32,415 nt of DNA. It comes from an uncultured Gammaproteobacteria bacterium. Lineage in GTDB: Bacteria; Pseudomonadota; Gammaproteobacteria; Pseudomonadales; Azotimanducaceae. Position 1 is the stretch's first letter; each line of letters begins with the position of its first letter. The position numbers and the translations under genes were made by a program. This document shows, piece by piece, positions 8,127 to 17,814 of this stretch. The DNA is taken from NCBI GenBank assembly GCA_913428515.1, contig CAJYCI010000005.1, positions 1 to 32,415 on the forward strand, read 5' to 3'. The notes below the pieces were generated by a model. It was not told the origin of the DNA and searched no databases. It saw only the letters and a list, made by a program, of their open reading frames with translations.

Positions 8127-9374
8127 GTGGAAAGTTTGTTTTTAGATCCCACCTTAATTTTAATAATAGCCGCATTTGCTGGTTTTTTTATGGCTTTTGG
8201 CATCGGCGCCAACGACGTAGCTAACGCGATGGGGACGTCTGTAGGAAGCAAAGCAATAACGCTTAAACAGGCCGTCATAATCGCGGCAATTTTCGAGTTC
8301 TTGGGCGCCTATCTTGCCGGTGGAGAGGTAACTTCCACTATTCGAAAGGGCATAGTAAGTCCTAGTTTATATTCTAATGATCCTGATATATTTATAATCG
8401 GAATGCTCTCTGCACTATTTGCTGCAGGCACCTGGCTTTTTCTGGCAAGCAGAAAAGGTTGGCCAGTCTCAACTACCCATTCTATTGTGGGAGCGATCGT
8501 TGGGTTCGTTGTAATATCTATGGGCTTTGAGGCAGTATCTTGGGGAAAAGTTGGGAACATTGCCGCGAGTTGGGTTGTCTCTCCTCTTATTTCAGGGAGC
8601 CTAGCTTTTCTTATTTTCTGGAGCGCGAAGAAGTTTATTCTTGATAAAGAGGAGCCTATTTCGGCAGCGATTTTTCTCTTACCTGTTTATACTTTTTTTG
8701 CAGCGGTAATCATCGCTCTAGTCACTGCAAGAAAAGGCTTGAAGCATGTTGGATTGCCTCTTAGTGACAATGAAATAATCGGCGTTACGATTTTTTTTGG
8801 TGTTTTCGTGACGTTGATTGCTTCATTACTGTTGAGATTGAACAGAGAGAAGATAAAAGAATATGGTGTTGAATCCGCTTTCGCGCTTCTCATGATTGTA
8901 ACAGCAGCATCGATCGCATTCGCTCATGGTTCAAACGATGTAGCAAATGCTATAGGACCTGTGTCCGCAATTATCAGCGTGACAATGGAGGGGGAGATCG
9001 CATCGAAGACAGCGGTAAACTCTTGGGTGCTTTTACTTGGTGGTATTGGAATAGTTTTTGGTCTGGCGATGCTAGGCGGAAAAGTCATAGCTACAGTAGG
9101 AAGCAAGATCACAACCTTGACTCCTAGTCTTGGATTCTCAGCCAATATGGCGGCAGCTTCCACCGTAGTAGCAGCTACTTATGTAGGGTTTCCAATTTCG
9201 ACCACTCATACTTTAGTAGGCGCTGTGATTGGCGTTGGTTTGGCAAAAGGGGTAGCACACCTTGATTTCGCCTCCATTGGGCGCATCGTAATGTCGTGGG
9301 TAATTACAATTCCTGCTGGAGCGATCCTGACCATCTTATTTTACCTTTGTTTGAAAGTTTCTTTTGGCTTGTGA
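8127..9374 (+). CDS. PiT-family inorganic phosphate transporter
   Basis: Duplicated GANDVANAMG/GSNDVANAIGP and ISTTHT/VSTTHSIVGA signatures; GTG start. Confidence 0.93.
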   Translation: MESLFLDPTLILIIAAFAGFFMAFGIGANDVANAMGTSVGSKAITLKQAVIIAAIFEFLGAYLAGGEVTSTIRKGIVSPSLYSNDPDIFIIGMLSALFAAGTWLFLASRKGWPVSTTHSIVGAIVGFVVISMGFEAVSWGKVGNIAASWVVSPLISGSLAFLIFWSAKKFILDKEEPISAAIFLLPVYTFFAAVIIALVTARKGLKHVGLPLSDNEIIGVTIFFGVFVTLIASLLLRLNREKIKEYGVESAFALLMIVTAASIAFAHGSNDVANAIGPVSAIISVTMEGEIASKTAVNSWVLLLGGIGIVFGLAMLGGKVIATVGSKITTLTPSLGFSANMAAASTVVAATYVGFPISTTHTLVGAVIGVGLAKGVAHLDFASIGRIVMSWVITIPAGAILTILFYLCLKVSFGL

Positions 9375-9464
9375 TTTAAATAAGTTGCTTTCACCTTGGT
9401 TCTTTAAACTTACTCTAATTATTTCAAAAGATTTATTTTCCGGCGTTGCTTGCCAGGATTTTTA

Positions 9465-9962
9465 ATGTGCAAAGATAAAAGGGAACTGATACTCGTCAGG
9501 CACGCGCAAGCGGAATCGATCTCTTATTCCGGCCTCGACTTTGATAGGAGCCTTACAAGTCTTGGAGAGGAGCAAGCTAGACTAATGGCTCGCAGGGCGA
9601 TGAGTTTTGATCTAAAAATCGATCAATTGATATGCAGCCCAGCTATTAGAACTAAGATGACGGCTTTAGCTTTTTGTCGAGAGATCAACTATCAGCCAAG
9701 GGAAATTCTCTATCTAGAGAGACTCTATGAGGGAACTCTTCAGGATTACCTAAAGGTTTTTTCAACGTTGGCCAAAAACACGATAATTATCTTTGGGCAT
9801 AACCCTGGAATACAAGATTTTGGAAATTGGTTGTGCGGCGGTTATTTCCAAAACTTCCCACCGGCGGGCGTAATGTGCGCGAGAACCACGTTAGACCAAA
9901 TAGCCAATATGGCAAAAGGGCGCGGGGAATTAATTCGATTTGAATACCCTGAGATGCTCTAA
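9465..9962 (+). CDS. sixA: Phosphohistidine phosphatase SixA-like (histidine phosphatase superfamily)
   Basis: ILVRHAQAES motif, FGHNPGIQDFGNWLCGG; ATG at 9465 preferred over the TTG at 9450. Confidence 0.85.
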   Translation: MCKDKRELILVRHAQAESISYSGLDFDRSLTSLGEEQARLMARRAMSFDLKIDQLICSPAIRTKMTALAFCREINYQPREILYLERLYEGTLQDYLKVFSTLAKNTIIIFGHNPGIQDFGNWLCGGYFQNFPPAGVMCARTTLDQIANMAKGRGELIRFEYPEML

Positions 9963-10124
9963 CTCTGTTCCACTCATAAACACTGAGTTAACCAATAGGA
10001 CACGATTTCTGGTAGTCTTATATCTACAGAATTGCGAAAAAAGTTTCAGCTCCATCAAAAAATGAACTATCGTTCGCGCCCTTCTTCGAAGCTAGCGCAT
10101 GAACTAACCAATCGAGAAATATTA

Positions 10125-11498
10125 ATGACAGCTAAAACGATGGAAGAGCTAGTCGCTCTTTGTAAGCGACGAGGCTTTATTTATCAAACTAACGAAATAT
10201 ATGGAGGATTGCAGGGTCTATTTGATTACGGTCCCCTTGGCGTTGAACTCAAAAATAATCTAAAGCACTCTTGGTGGAGTGCAATGGTCTATGAGCGGGA
10301 TGACGTGGAGGGGCTAGATGCCTCAATTCTAACCAACCCCGCTGTGCTCAGACAATCTGGTCACGAAGACACTTTTACTGATCCCCTCGTTGACTGCAGG
10401 AGTTGTAACGCGAGATGGAGAGCTGATCATTTAGAAAAAAAAGAATGTCCAGCATGTGGGTCCACTGATCTCACCGAGCCAAGGGCCTTTAATTTGATGT
10501 TTAAAACAGCTGTTGGTCCCATAGATGATGGCTCTTCCTTCGCATATCTTAGACCCGAAACAGCCCAACAGATTTTTACCAACTTTAAAAATATTGTTGA
10601 CTCTACGTCGCGAACTTTACCCTTTGGAATTGCCCAGATTGGAAAAGCTTTTAGAAATGAGGTTACGCCTAGAAACTTTATCTTCAGAGTAAGAGAATTT
10701 GAGCAGATGGAGCTTGAATTCTTTGTTGAGAAAGGCTCGGACGAGGAATGGCATGAAATTTGGGTCAAAAAAAGATTAGCGTGGTGGAAAGATCAAGGAG
10801 TGAGTGAAGAAAACCTTGAACTACTATACGTCCCCAAAGAAGATCTCTCTCATTACTCGAAGGCAACGGTAGATATCATGTACAAATTTCCCCACGGTCT
10901 AGAGGAACTCGAGGGGATTGCCAATAGAACGGATTTTGATCTTGGTTCTCATTCAAAGAATCAAAAAGACCTGAATCTGACGGCGAGCGTTAAAGAAAAT
11001 AAGTCCTCGAATTCTAAGTTAGCGATTCAAAAAAGGGATACCGGAGAATGGATTGTCCCGTTCGTGATTGAGCCGTCTGCTGGAGTAGACAGAGGCGTAT
11101 TGGCGGTGATTAATGAGGCCTATAAGGTCGAGAATCTCGGAGAAGGAAAAGAGAGAACGGTTCTTTCTTTTCCTGCTCATCTTGCTCCAATTAAAGCAGC
11201 GGTGGTCCCCCTAAAAAGAAATAACGAGGATCTTGTAAAAGCTGCGTATGAGCTTAAGGATCAGCTCCAGTCGCTTAGGCTTGGACGCGTAGTAGTAGAA
11301 AACTCCGGAAACATAGGAAAAAGCTACAGACGTCATGATGAAGTTGGAACCCCAATGTGTATTACTATTGATTTCCAGACTCTCGAAGATGGCACGGTGA
11401 CTTTGAGGGACAGAGATTCTATGGAGCAAGAGAGGGTCCATCTAGACATGGTCGGTAAAACTTTTCAAGAGAGGATAGTTAGGACTGATTCGAGATGA
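10125..11498 (+). CDS. glyQS: Glycyl-tRNA synthetase, single-chain homodimeric (alpha2) class II type
   Basis: [29 protein letters not shown], zinc-binding [36 protein letters not shown]-terminal anticodon-binding domain; ORF opens at 10032 but ATG 10125 fits family N-termini. Confidence 0.94.
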   Translation: MTAKTMEELVALCKRRGFIYQTNEIYGGLQGLFDYGPLGVELKNNLKHSWWSAMVYERDDVEGLDASILTNPAVLRQSGHEDTFTDPLVDCRSCNARWRADHLEKKECPACGSTDLTEPRAFNLMFKTAVGPIDDGSSFAYLRPETAQQIFTNFKNIVDSTSRTLPFGIAQIGKAFRNEVTPRNFIFRVREFEQMELEFFVEKGSDEEWHEIWVKKRLAWWKDQGVSEENLELLYVPKEDLSHYSKATVDIMYKFPHGLEELEGIANRTDFDLGSHSKNQKDLNLTASVKENKSSNSKLAIQKRDTGEWIVPFVIEPSAGVDRGVLAVINEAYKVENLGEGKERTVLSFPAHLAPIKAAVVPLKRNNEDLVKAAYELKDQLQSLRLGRVVVENSGNIGKSYRRHDEVGTPMCITIDFQTLEDGTVTLRDRDSMEQERVHLDMVGKTFQERIVRTDSR

Positions 11499-11533
11499 AT
11501 AAACTAGAAATATAAAAAGTCTGAACAAGCGAC

Positions 11534-11553
11534 TAGCTATTAATAAATAGCTA
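11534..11553. other. AT-rich hairpin TAGCTATT-AATA-AATAGCTA just upstream of the terminator
   Basis: 8-bp perfect stem with 4-nt loop. Confidence 0.6.
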
Positions 11554-11555
11554 AA

Positions 11556-11580
11556 AAAGGCCCTAATAGCGAGGGCCTTT
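11556..11580. terminator. Bidirectional rho-independent terminator between convergent genes
   Basis: AAAGGCCCT-AATAGCG-AGGGCCTTT, 9-bp perfect stem with flanking A/T, between glyQS (+) and the secreted-protein gene (-). Confidence 0.85.
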
Positions 11581-11609
11581 AGATAACTTAGTCTTCAAAT
11601 GGTGGAGCA

Positions 11610-12047
11610 TTATCTAACAACATGCACATCGTGGGTCAGTGTGCGCTTAAACCCATCAAAGACGATCTTGTCTAGATTTTGAGTGCCGTCATCCATTCGG
11701 ACAAGGGTATACATGGTAAAAATAGTACCTTCACGATGATAAACCCCGCTGAAAGAGGCGTAACCAAAATATCCATCGGGGCCAAAACCTCTGCCTTCAC
11801 CTGTCACCAGGCCCCCTGATCTTCCAGAATCTGCAGTGAGTTCAAAAGTGGTGTAGACCCTTCCGTACTCTCCCATTGTTCCCTCAGCCATAATTATTCC
11901 GCCTCCTGGCTTTAATTGCACAGAAGTTATTTCCATTTCCGCGCTAGGCTGCCGCTCTTCAAAAGTTATTGTGGAACTTTCGTGGTCCGATGCCATCGAA
12001 TTTAAGGCGAATATAGTTAGAAGCAATGTAATGAAAAAGTTTTTCAT
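11610..12047 (-). CDS. Secreted protein of unknown function
   Basis: Signal peptide MKNFFITLLLTIFALNSMAS; ATG at 12047 preceded by AAAGGA; ORF track start 12077 is upstream of this. Confidence 0.7.
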   Translation of the reverse strand: MKNFFITLLLTIFALNSMASDHESSTITFEERQPSAEMEITSVQLKPGGGIIMAEGTMGEYGRVYTTFELTADSGRSGGLVTGEGRGFGPDGYFGYASFSGVYHREGTIFTMYTLVRMDDGTQNLDKIVFDGFKRTLTHDVHVVR

Positions 12048-12201
12048 AGATTTTTCCTTTGAATTAATGCTTAACATTTTTAGGTCCAGGTCAGCTTATC
12101 TAGTAAGTGCTGGTTTTTCTATAACAATGGTTCGTCTGAATAGATCTATGTATAAGAGAAGTGATATGGTGACTTAAATCAGCACTAAAAAGTGATTTTC
12201 C

Positions 12202-13047
12202 TTGTTTCGTAGCCTTGATCATTTAATTTTAATGACGCGTGATTTGTCTTCCGCGTCATCCGATTATTCAAAAGTTTTCGGATGCAAACCTGTTTGGCGG
12301 GGTGTACATGATGACTTAGGAACGGAAAATGCGATCTTTTCTTTTAAGAATACATATTTAGAAATCTTAGCGCCAAAGAAAAAGGGGGTGGGAGCAGATT
12401 TTGTGACCTCGATTATCGACTCTGAAGGAGAAGGACTGACTGGTCTAGCGTTTCAGACCTGCGACATAGGAAGGCTAAAAAAAGAACTTTCAGAAAAGGA
12501 AGTGTCTACAGAAAAAATTGTTTTCGGAAACGGCTTCGACGCGCATACGGACAAATCGCGATCGTGGCGTAACTTGTTTTTTTCTCGACGCTTAACTAGA
12601 GGTCTTTTTCTCTTTGCAATTGAGCATGAGTCTGGAGAGCTCCCAAAACCTAAAATAAACCGATCTCAAATTGATCGATTAGATCACGTGGTTATAAATA
12701 CCAATGACCCCGACGGATTTATTTCTTTATACCGCGATAAGTTTGGAATAAAGCTTAGCCTCGATCAGACGGTAGAAAAATGGGGTGGGCGAATGCTTTT
12801 CTTTCGGCTAAATAAGACAACTATAGAAGTTATCGGAAAAATAGACAAAGAAACCGAGCCTAAAGATTCGTTTTGGGGTTTAGCTTGGTCTGTTAATGAT
12901 TTGCATGCGGTCCATCGGCGAATGGCTGATGATGGCGTTGAATTGTCGGATATCAGAGAAGGACGAAAACAGCGAACGATTGTTTGTACCGTAAAATCTC
13001 ATACCTTAGGTGTTCCTACTCTTTTGATTCAGCACCTCGATCGTTGA
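12202..13047 (+). CDS. VOC (glyoxalase-like) family protein
   Basis: FRSLDHLILMTRDLSSASSDYSKVFGCKPVWRG and second half IDRLDHVVINTNDPDGFISLYRDKFGIKLSLDQ; TTG start. Confidence 0.82.
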   Translation: MFRSLDHLILMTRDLSSASSDYSKVFGCKPVWRGVHDDLGTENAIFSFKNTYLEILAPKKKGVGADFVTSIIDSEGEGLTGLAFQTCDIGRLKKELSEKEVSTEKIVFGNGFDAHTDKSRSWRNLFFSRRLTRGLFLFAIEHESGELPKPKINRSQIDRLDHVVINTNDPDGFISLYRDKFGIKLSLDQTVEKWGGRMLFFRLNKTTIEVIGKIDKETEPKDSFWGLAWSVNDLHAVHRRMADDGVELSDIREGRKQRTIVCTVKSHTLGVPTLLIQHLDR

Positions 13048-13083
13048 GTCTTGCCAAGCATTAGTACTTTTGGAAATTCGATA

Positions 13084-13974
13084 TTACCCGGGCAGATCGG
13101 AGAGAGGTTTTCTTAATCCTCGGCGGAACGCGAACAAAGGCAATAAAAGGAAGGGCCATAATTTTTGATAGTGATTAGGCGTTAGGCGCTGCGTAAGATC
13201 CATGATTTTCGCATCGAGCCCGACAAGGATCCGAGACCTTTTTGCTTTGATCCCGCTAAGAATAATCTTTGCAGCCCTGCTTGGATGCATCCCATTTTCT
13301 CTGAATATTTTGCCTTGTTCTTCTTGAGAGATGTCTTTTCCAACTATGTTGACTAGGTTCAAATCGGGAACGGATTCTTCTCTCTTAGCCGACGAGAGGA
13401 TGTTTGTACCTATATGGCCGGGATGAACAGAATGTATTTGCAAGTTTGTTCCTTTGAACTCCTTCGCAATGGACTCGGTAAAACCTCGAACAGCAAATTT
13501 AGCGGCGTGATAAACACTTTGATTGGGCACTGTAATCATCCCAAAGATGGAGGAAGTATTTATAAGGGCAGCCTCTGGTCTTAGTCTTAGGTGAGAAAGA
13601 AACTTCCTGGACAGACTAATTACCCCATGAAAGTTTACGTCAATAACGCGATCCCAATCTTTTTCAGACATGTTTGCAAAGTCGGAAAGCACCGTTATCC
13701 CAGCATTGTTAAAAAGCAATTCAACCGTCTTGTGGCGTTCCAGAACTTTTTCGTAGAAGTTGTCTATTTGTTCTTTATCCGCGATATCAACGGTGTGCAT
13801 CGAGCAGGCTACGTTGTAGTGATTCACCATTTTTGAGGTTTCAGCGAGCGCATTTTCATCGATGTCACAAATTGCTACGTTGCACCCAGCCTTTGCCAAA
13901 AGCACGGCTAAATACCTCCCCATACCAGAGCCCGCTCCGGTGATCACTGCAGTTTTGTTTAAAAAACTTTGCAT
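13084..13974 (-). CDS. Short-chain dehydrogenase/reductase (SDR) family oxidoreductase
   Basis: TGAGSGMGR nucleotide motif, NNAG, YHAAKFAV catalytic YxxxK. Confidence 0.93.
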   Translation of the reverse strand: MQSFLNKTAVITGAGSGMGRYLAVLLAKAGCNVAICDIDENALAETSKMVNHYNVACSMHTVDIADKEQIDNFYEKVLERHKTVELLFNNAGITVLSDFANMSEKDWDRVIDVNFHGVISLSRKFLSHLRLRPEAALINTSSIFGMITVPNQSVYHAAKFAVRGFTESIAKEFKGTNLQIHSVHPGHIGTNILSSAKREESVPDLNLVNIVGKDISQEEQGKIFRENGMHPSRAAKIILSGIKAKRSRILVGLDAKIMDLTQRLTPNHYQKLWPFLLLPLFAFRRGLRKPLSDLPG

Positions 13975-14149
13975 AATTCGTTTCTACTCTTTTAATTGTG
14001 ACATCGTTCGCGGAGTTAGTTTAACTAAAGGTTTTGGTTGAGATTTTTCTTTTTCAGTTTCAATCTAGCAACTAATCTTGCAGCCTTCAATGGTTTGGTG
14101 AGAGTCTTTGTCTGCTATGGTAGTCTCCTCTAAAAAATAGGGAAAACCA

Positions 14150-14581
14150 ATGAATGATCTTATATTACAGCCTGTTTTGTTTATGGGAGCACTCACTACG
14201 TTAATGTTGATTTGGATGTACGCTACCAGATTGCCAGCGTCTTTGGTTCTTCAACAAAAAGGTACCAATCTTCAGGATTTATCTCATCCCTCTGCGTTGG
14301 GCGGCGTTTTTCCAAGCAAAGTTGAAAGAGTAGCAGATAATTATAACCATCTTTGGGAGCAGCCTACTCTTTTCTACGCGATCGTATTTGTCATTTGGGC
14401 TCAGAATCATACGGATCAATTCTACTTAATTTTAGCATGGAGCTATTGCTTTATAAGGTTCTTTCACTCCATCGTTCAAGCCACGGTCAACCATGTCTGG
14501 GCCAGGTTCTCCTTGTTTATTTTGAGTTGGTGCGTTTTGATCTTTATGTTGCTCCGGGAAATTTTTGTAGTTCTGGGTTGA
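14150..14581 (+). CDS. MAPEG family membrane protein (paralogue of 1629-2045)
   Basis: DNYNHLWEQPTLFYAIV, LAWSYCFIRFFHSIVQATVNHVWARF. Confidence 0.82.
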   Translation: MNDLILQPVLFMGALTTLMLIWMYATRLPASLVLQQKGTNLQDLSHPSALGGVFPSKVERVADNYNHLWEQPTLFYAIVFVIWAQNHTDQFYLILAWSYCFIRFFHSIVQATVNHVWARFSLFILSWCVLIFMLLREIFVVLG

Positions 14582-14633
14582 ACAGAGTAAGAGTTCTTAC
14601 GGGTCCTTTTAAAAAAATTAGGTAATCCTCTAT

Positions 14634-15548
14634 ATGTTCTTAGTTTTTGCCTCGCTCATACTCTTAGCTATTGGGCTAACACTGGGCTCTCCAATTTTAG
14701 CTTTAGGCTTAGGCGCTGCTTTTTCGATTTTCAGTGGTATAGATGACCGATTCTATACCCGTATTTTTGCAACACGGTTACTCCAGATAGGAATTATCTT
14801 AATCGGGTTATCGATAAATGCCGTTGACGTTTTTGAGTTAACAAAAGTCTTTTTCCCTATTTTAGCTTTGTTCGTAAGCCTCGCTTTTTTTTTGGGCTTA
14901 TTGATCGGTCGAATTTTTCGGGTCGGCAGCAAATTTTCATTGCTCATAGCATCAGGCACTGCTATTTGTGGCGGAACAGCAATGGCAGCAATTGCTCCTA
15001 TTATAAGATCGAGACCAGCCGATCTTGCCACCGGAGTAACCATTGTTTTTGTCTTAAACGCAATAGCGATAGCATTTTTTCCAATGCTGGGAAAATTACT
15101 GGGGTTTTCGGAATTGCAATTCGGCGCGTGGGCTGCACTAGCGATCCATGATACTAGCGCTGTTCTTGGTGCGTCCTTAAATTATGGACCCGGAGCAGTA
15201 GATTCCTCTACGACGATAAAAATGTTGCGCACACTCTTCTTGGTACCTTTGATGGTTCTCTTGATCTTTTTCCAGCGGAGCGAAAAAAAGAAGATAGCTT
15301 TTCCCTTTTTTGTTGTTTTCTTCTCTATCTCGGTTGGAATTGGATCATTTATTGACTTGCCCGTCGGATCATCAGTAATTAGAGATGTTAGCCAGGTCTT
15401 TCTTTTGTTTGGTTTTTTTGCCGTTGGAACTCAGATCTCTAAAGAGGCGATTATTGAGCTTAAAGCAGTTCGTTTGGTTTCCTCGATTACCTTATGGGCA
15501 TTGATTATCCCCATCGCTTATTTCTTTGTCAGTCTGGGCGCTCTTTAG
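14634..15548 (+). CDS. YeiH/UPF0324 family putative anion (sulfate) exporter membrane protein
   Basis: IASGTAICGGTAMAAIAPIIRSR, WAALAIHDTSAVLGASLNYG motifs. Confidence 0.87.
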   Translation: MFLVFASLILLAIGLTLGSPILALGLGAAFSIFSGIDDRFYTRIFATRLLQIGIILIGLSINAVDVFELTKVFFPILALFVSLAFFLGLLIGRIFRVGSKFSLLIASGTAICGGTAMAAIAPIIRSRPADLATGVTIVFVLNAIAIAFFPMLGKLLGFSELQFGAWAALAIHDTSAVLGASLNYGPGAVDSSTTIKMLRTLFLVPLMVLLIFFQRSEKKKIAFPFFVVFFSISVGIGSFIDLPVGSSVIRDVSQVFLLFGFFAVGTQISKEAIIELKAVRLVSSITLWALIIPIAYFFVSLGAL

Positions 15549-15833
15549 CTCTAATTCTAAAAGGTTCGGGAAAACCCCTAGAGTTCAGGGTCACGACGAA
15601 TTAATTTCGTAGTCTGAGCTTAATACTTTTTCGTTTAGAGGATATTCAATTACTATTCTCAATCCTTTTTTCTCCTCCAGCTATCATGTGTCGTGTTAGA
15701 CCTAATCACTTGTAACTTATTTTGATCAAATTTAGATGCCAGGGATTAATGTTTAAAAAGTTGCTAGGATCATGGTCGATCACCCATTCTTACTTTATAG
15801 TTTTAGGTCAATTCTCCTCTCCAAAAATTTTAA

Positions 15834-16487
15834 ATGAAGAAAATTGAGCGCGCAGAGTTTATACTCAGACATCTGAATGAATTATACCCCGAGACTCCGA
15901 GCCCGCTGAATCATCGGAATAATTACGAGCTGCTCGTCGCTGTGCTATTGAGCGCGCAGTGCACTGATGAGAGGGTCAATAAAGTTACTCCCACTCTTTT
16001 TCGAGCGGCAAGAACGCCAAAGAAGATGAGAACGCTTGATCCAGAAACGGTTTATAACATTATTCGTCCTTGTGGACTGGCTCCAAAAAAATCTCGGGCA
16101 ATCTTAAAGCTATCCGATATCTTAGTTCGGGAATATGAAGGGTCTGTTCCCGAAAGTCTTGAAGCTCTAGAGCAATTACCCGGAGTAGGCCATAAAACTG
16201 CTAGCGTTGTTATTTCTCAGGGCTTCGGTCATCCGGCATTCCCAGTCGATACGCATATTCACCGACTAGCTCAAAGATGGGGTTTATCTAATGGAAAAAA
16301 CGTCACTCAAACCGAAGCAGACTTAAAAAGAATATTCCCAAAGGAGTCTTGGAATAAGTTACATTTACAGATTATTTTCTACGGTCGAGAATTCTGCAGT
16401 GCAAGAGGGTGCGATGGAAGACAGTGCTTTATCTGTAGAGCCTGTTACCCGAATAGGAAAAGGCCAAAAAAGACAAAAAAAGCTTAG
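15834..16487 (+). CDS. nth: Endonuclease III (DNA glycosylase/AP lyase)
   Basis: LLSAQCTDERVNKVTPTLF, LPGVGHKTASVVISQGFGHPAFPVDTHIHRLAQRWGL HhH-GPD motif, C-terminal Cys cluster. Confidence 0.95.
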   Translation: MKKIERAEFILRHLNELYPETPSPLNHRNNYELLVAVLLSAQCTDERVNKVTPTLFRAARTPKKMRTLDPETVYNIIRPCGLAPKKSRAILKLSDILVREYEGSVPESLEALEQLPGVGHKTASVVISQGFGHPAFPVDTHIHRLAQRWGLSNGKNVTQTEADLKRIFPKESWNKLHLQIIFYGREFCSARGCDGRQCFICRACYPNRKRPKKTKKA

Positions 16488-16540
16488 CTATACTTAGCGA
16501 AGGAACATTTTTTGACAAAGAGATAAATGGAGGCTTTATC

Positions 16541-16954
16541 ATGGAGGATCTTTCATATACTGGTTTAACAACCGGGATTGCGCTGCTAGCTTACTATTAC
16601 ACCCTCATGAAAGCTGGTTCAGCAAGAGGAAAATTTGGTGTTCAGGCTCCGTCGCACGATGGTCCGGATGAATATCTAAGATACGTTCGAGCCCATCAAA
16701 ATACGTTAGAACATATTGTGATTTTTCTTCCTGCACTATGGCTTTTCTCTTACGCCGTGGATTCTTTTTGGGGAGCCACAATTGGTCTGCTATGGCCAGT
16801 CGGAAGGATGCTTTATGCTCTTGGATACTATGTAAGTGCTGAAAAAAGGATGCTCGGGTTAATTATCAGTATGCTACCTCTCTTTGTTTTAGTTCTGGGA
16901 GGATTTCTCGGATGCGCCTGGAATCTCTACGAAGTAATTTACTCAAAGCACTAA
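16541..16954 (+). CDS. MAPEG family membrane protein (microsomal-GST-like subgroup)
   Basis: YLRYVRAHQNTLEHIVIFLPALWLFSYAVDSFWGATIGLLWPVGRMLYALGYY; GGAGG 7 nt before ATG. Confidence 0.85.
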   Translation: MEDLSYTGLTTGIALLAYYYTLMKAGSARGKFGVQAPSHDGPDEYLRYVRAHQNTLEHIVIFLPALWLFSYAVDSFWGATIGLLWPVGRMLYALGYYVSAEKRMLGLIISMLPLFVLVLGGFLGCAWNLYEVIYSKH

Positions 16955-17028
16955 ATAACTATCTTGAAGAGAACAATAGTTAAAATTAAATTAAAGTTTC
17001 TTAAGTTTTATCACGGGAGTAATTGATC

Positions 17029-17811
17029 ATGTTGATTTCAATAGCCAGTAAGCTTTCACTGTTACTAATATTATTGTGTTCATTTAATTCGCACTCAAAT
17101 GATTTAAAAGATTTTGTTGAGAGTAGCTCGCGAAGTGAGGCTAATATACTTAGAGATGTTTACAGAAATCCCTTTGAGACCTTATCTTTTTTTAAGCTTA
17201 AACCTGATATTAGTGTTGTTGAGCTTTCTCCAGGAGGAGGCTGGTACACCGAGATATTAGCACCATACTTGAAAGAGTCAGGAAACTTAATCGTTGCTCA
17301 TTTTAATCCTGATTTAGGTGGTTATTACGAAAAAAGCCGACGCCGTTTCGAAGAAAAAATCAAAGATAATGAGATTTTTGAAGCGATGACTATCGTAAAT
17401 CTTGATGCACAATTCTCTAAGCCCGGTGAGGCCGACGCAGTACTAACCTTTCGTAACTTACACAATTGGATAGGTCCGCAGTTGGATGTCATCTTAAACA
17501 GTGTCTATTTATCCCTTAAATCGGGGGGGATACTAGGGGTTGTTGAGCACAGGGCTGAACCGGGAACTAGCATCGAAGCAATGAAGAAAAGTGGATACGT
17601 TACTGAAGAGTGGGCGATTTCCGAGGTAGAGAAAAAAGGATTTGTTCTATTGGCTAGGTCAGAATTAAACGCCAATCCGCGCGATACCAAAAATCATCCA
17701 CGAGGAGTCTGGACACTTCCTCCGTCTATGGCAATGAAAGAACAAGATAAAAAGAAGTACGAGGCAATTGGGGAAAGTGATCGAATGACATTACTTTTTC
17801 AAAAACCCTAG
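17029..17811 (+). CDS. Predicted exported class I SAM-dependent methyltransferase (COG4798-like)
   Basis: Signal-peptide-like MLISIASKLSLLLILLCSFNSHS, then VVELSPGGGWYTEILAPYLKESG and FRNLHNW; ATG 17029 has better SD spacing than the TTG at 17023. Confidence 0.8.
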   Translation: MLISIASKLSLLLILLCSFNSHSNDLKDFVESSSRSEANILRDVYRNPFETLSFFKLKPDISVVELSPGGGWYTEILAPYLKESGNLIVAHFNPDLGGYYEKSRRRFEEKIKDNEIFEAMTIVNLDAQFSKPGEADAVLTFRNLHNWIGPQLDVILNSVYLSLKSGGILGVVEHRAEPGTSIEAMKKSGYVTEEWAISEVEKKGFVLLARSELNANPRDTKNHPRGVWTLPPSMAMKEQDKKKYEAIGESDRMTLLFQKP

Positions 17812-17814
17812 AAA

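Noticed and set aside
10427-10768. 113-aa ORF antisense to glyQS
   Set aside because: Shadow ORF over a highly conserved synthetase core
14353-14625. 90-aa overlapping + ORF within/after the second MAPEG gene
   Set aside because: Out-of-frame reading of MAPEG; no motif and worse start context
15549-15833. 285-nt gap before nth as a possible ncRNA or missed gene
   Set aside because: No convincing ORF, long stem or known RNA pattern visible by eye; would need covariance-model search
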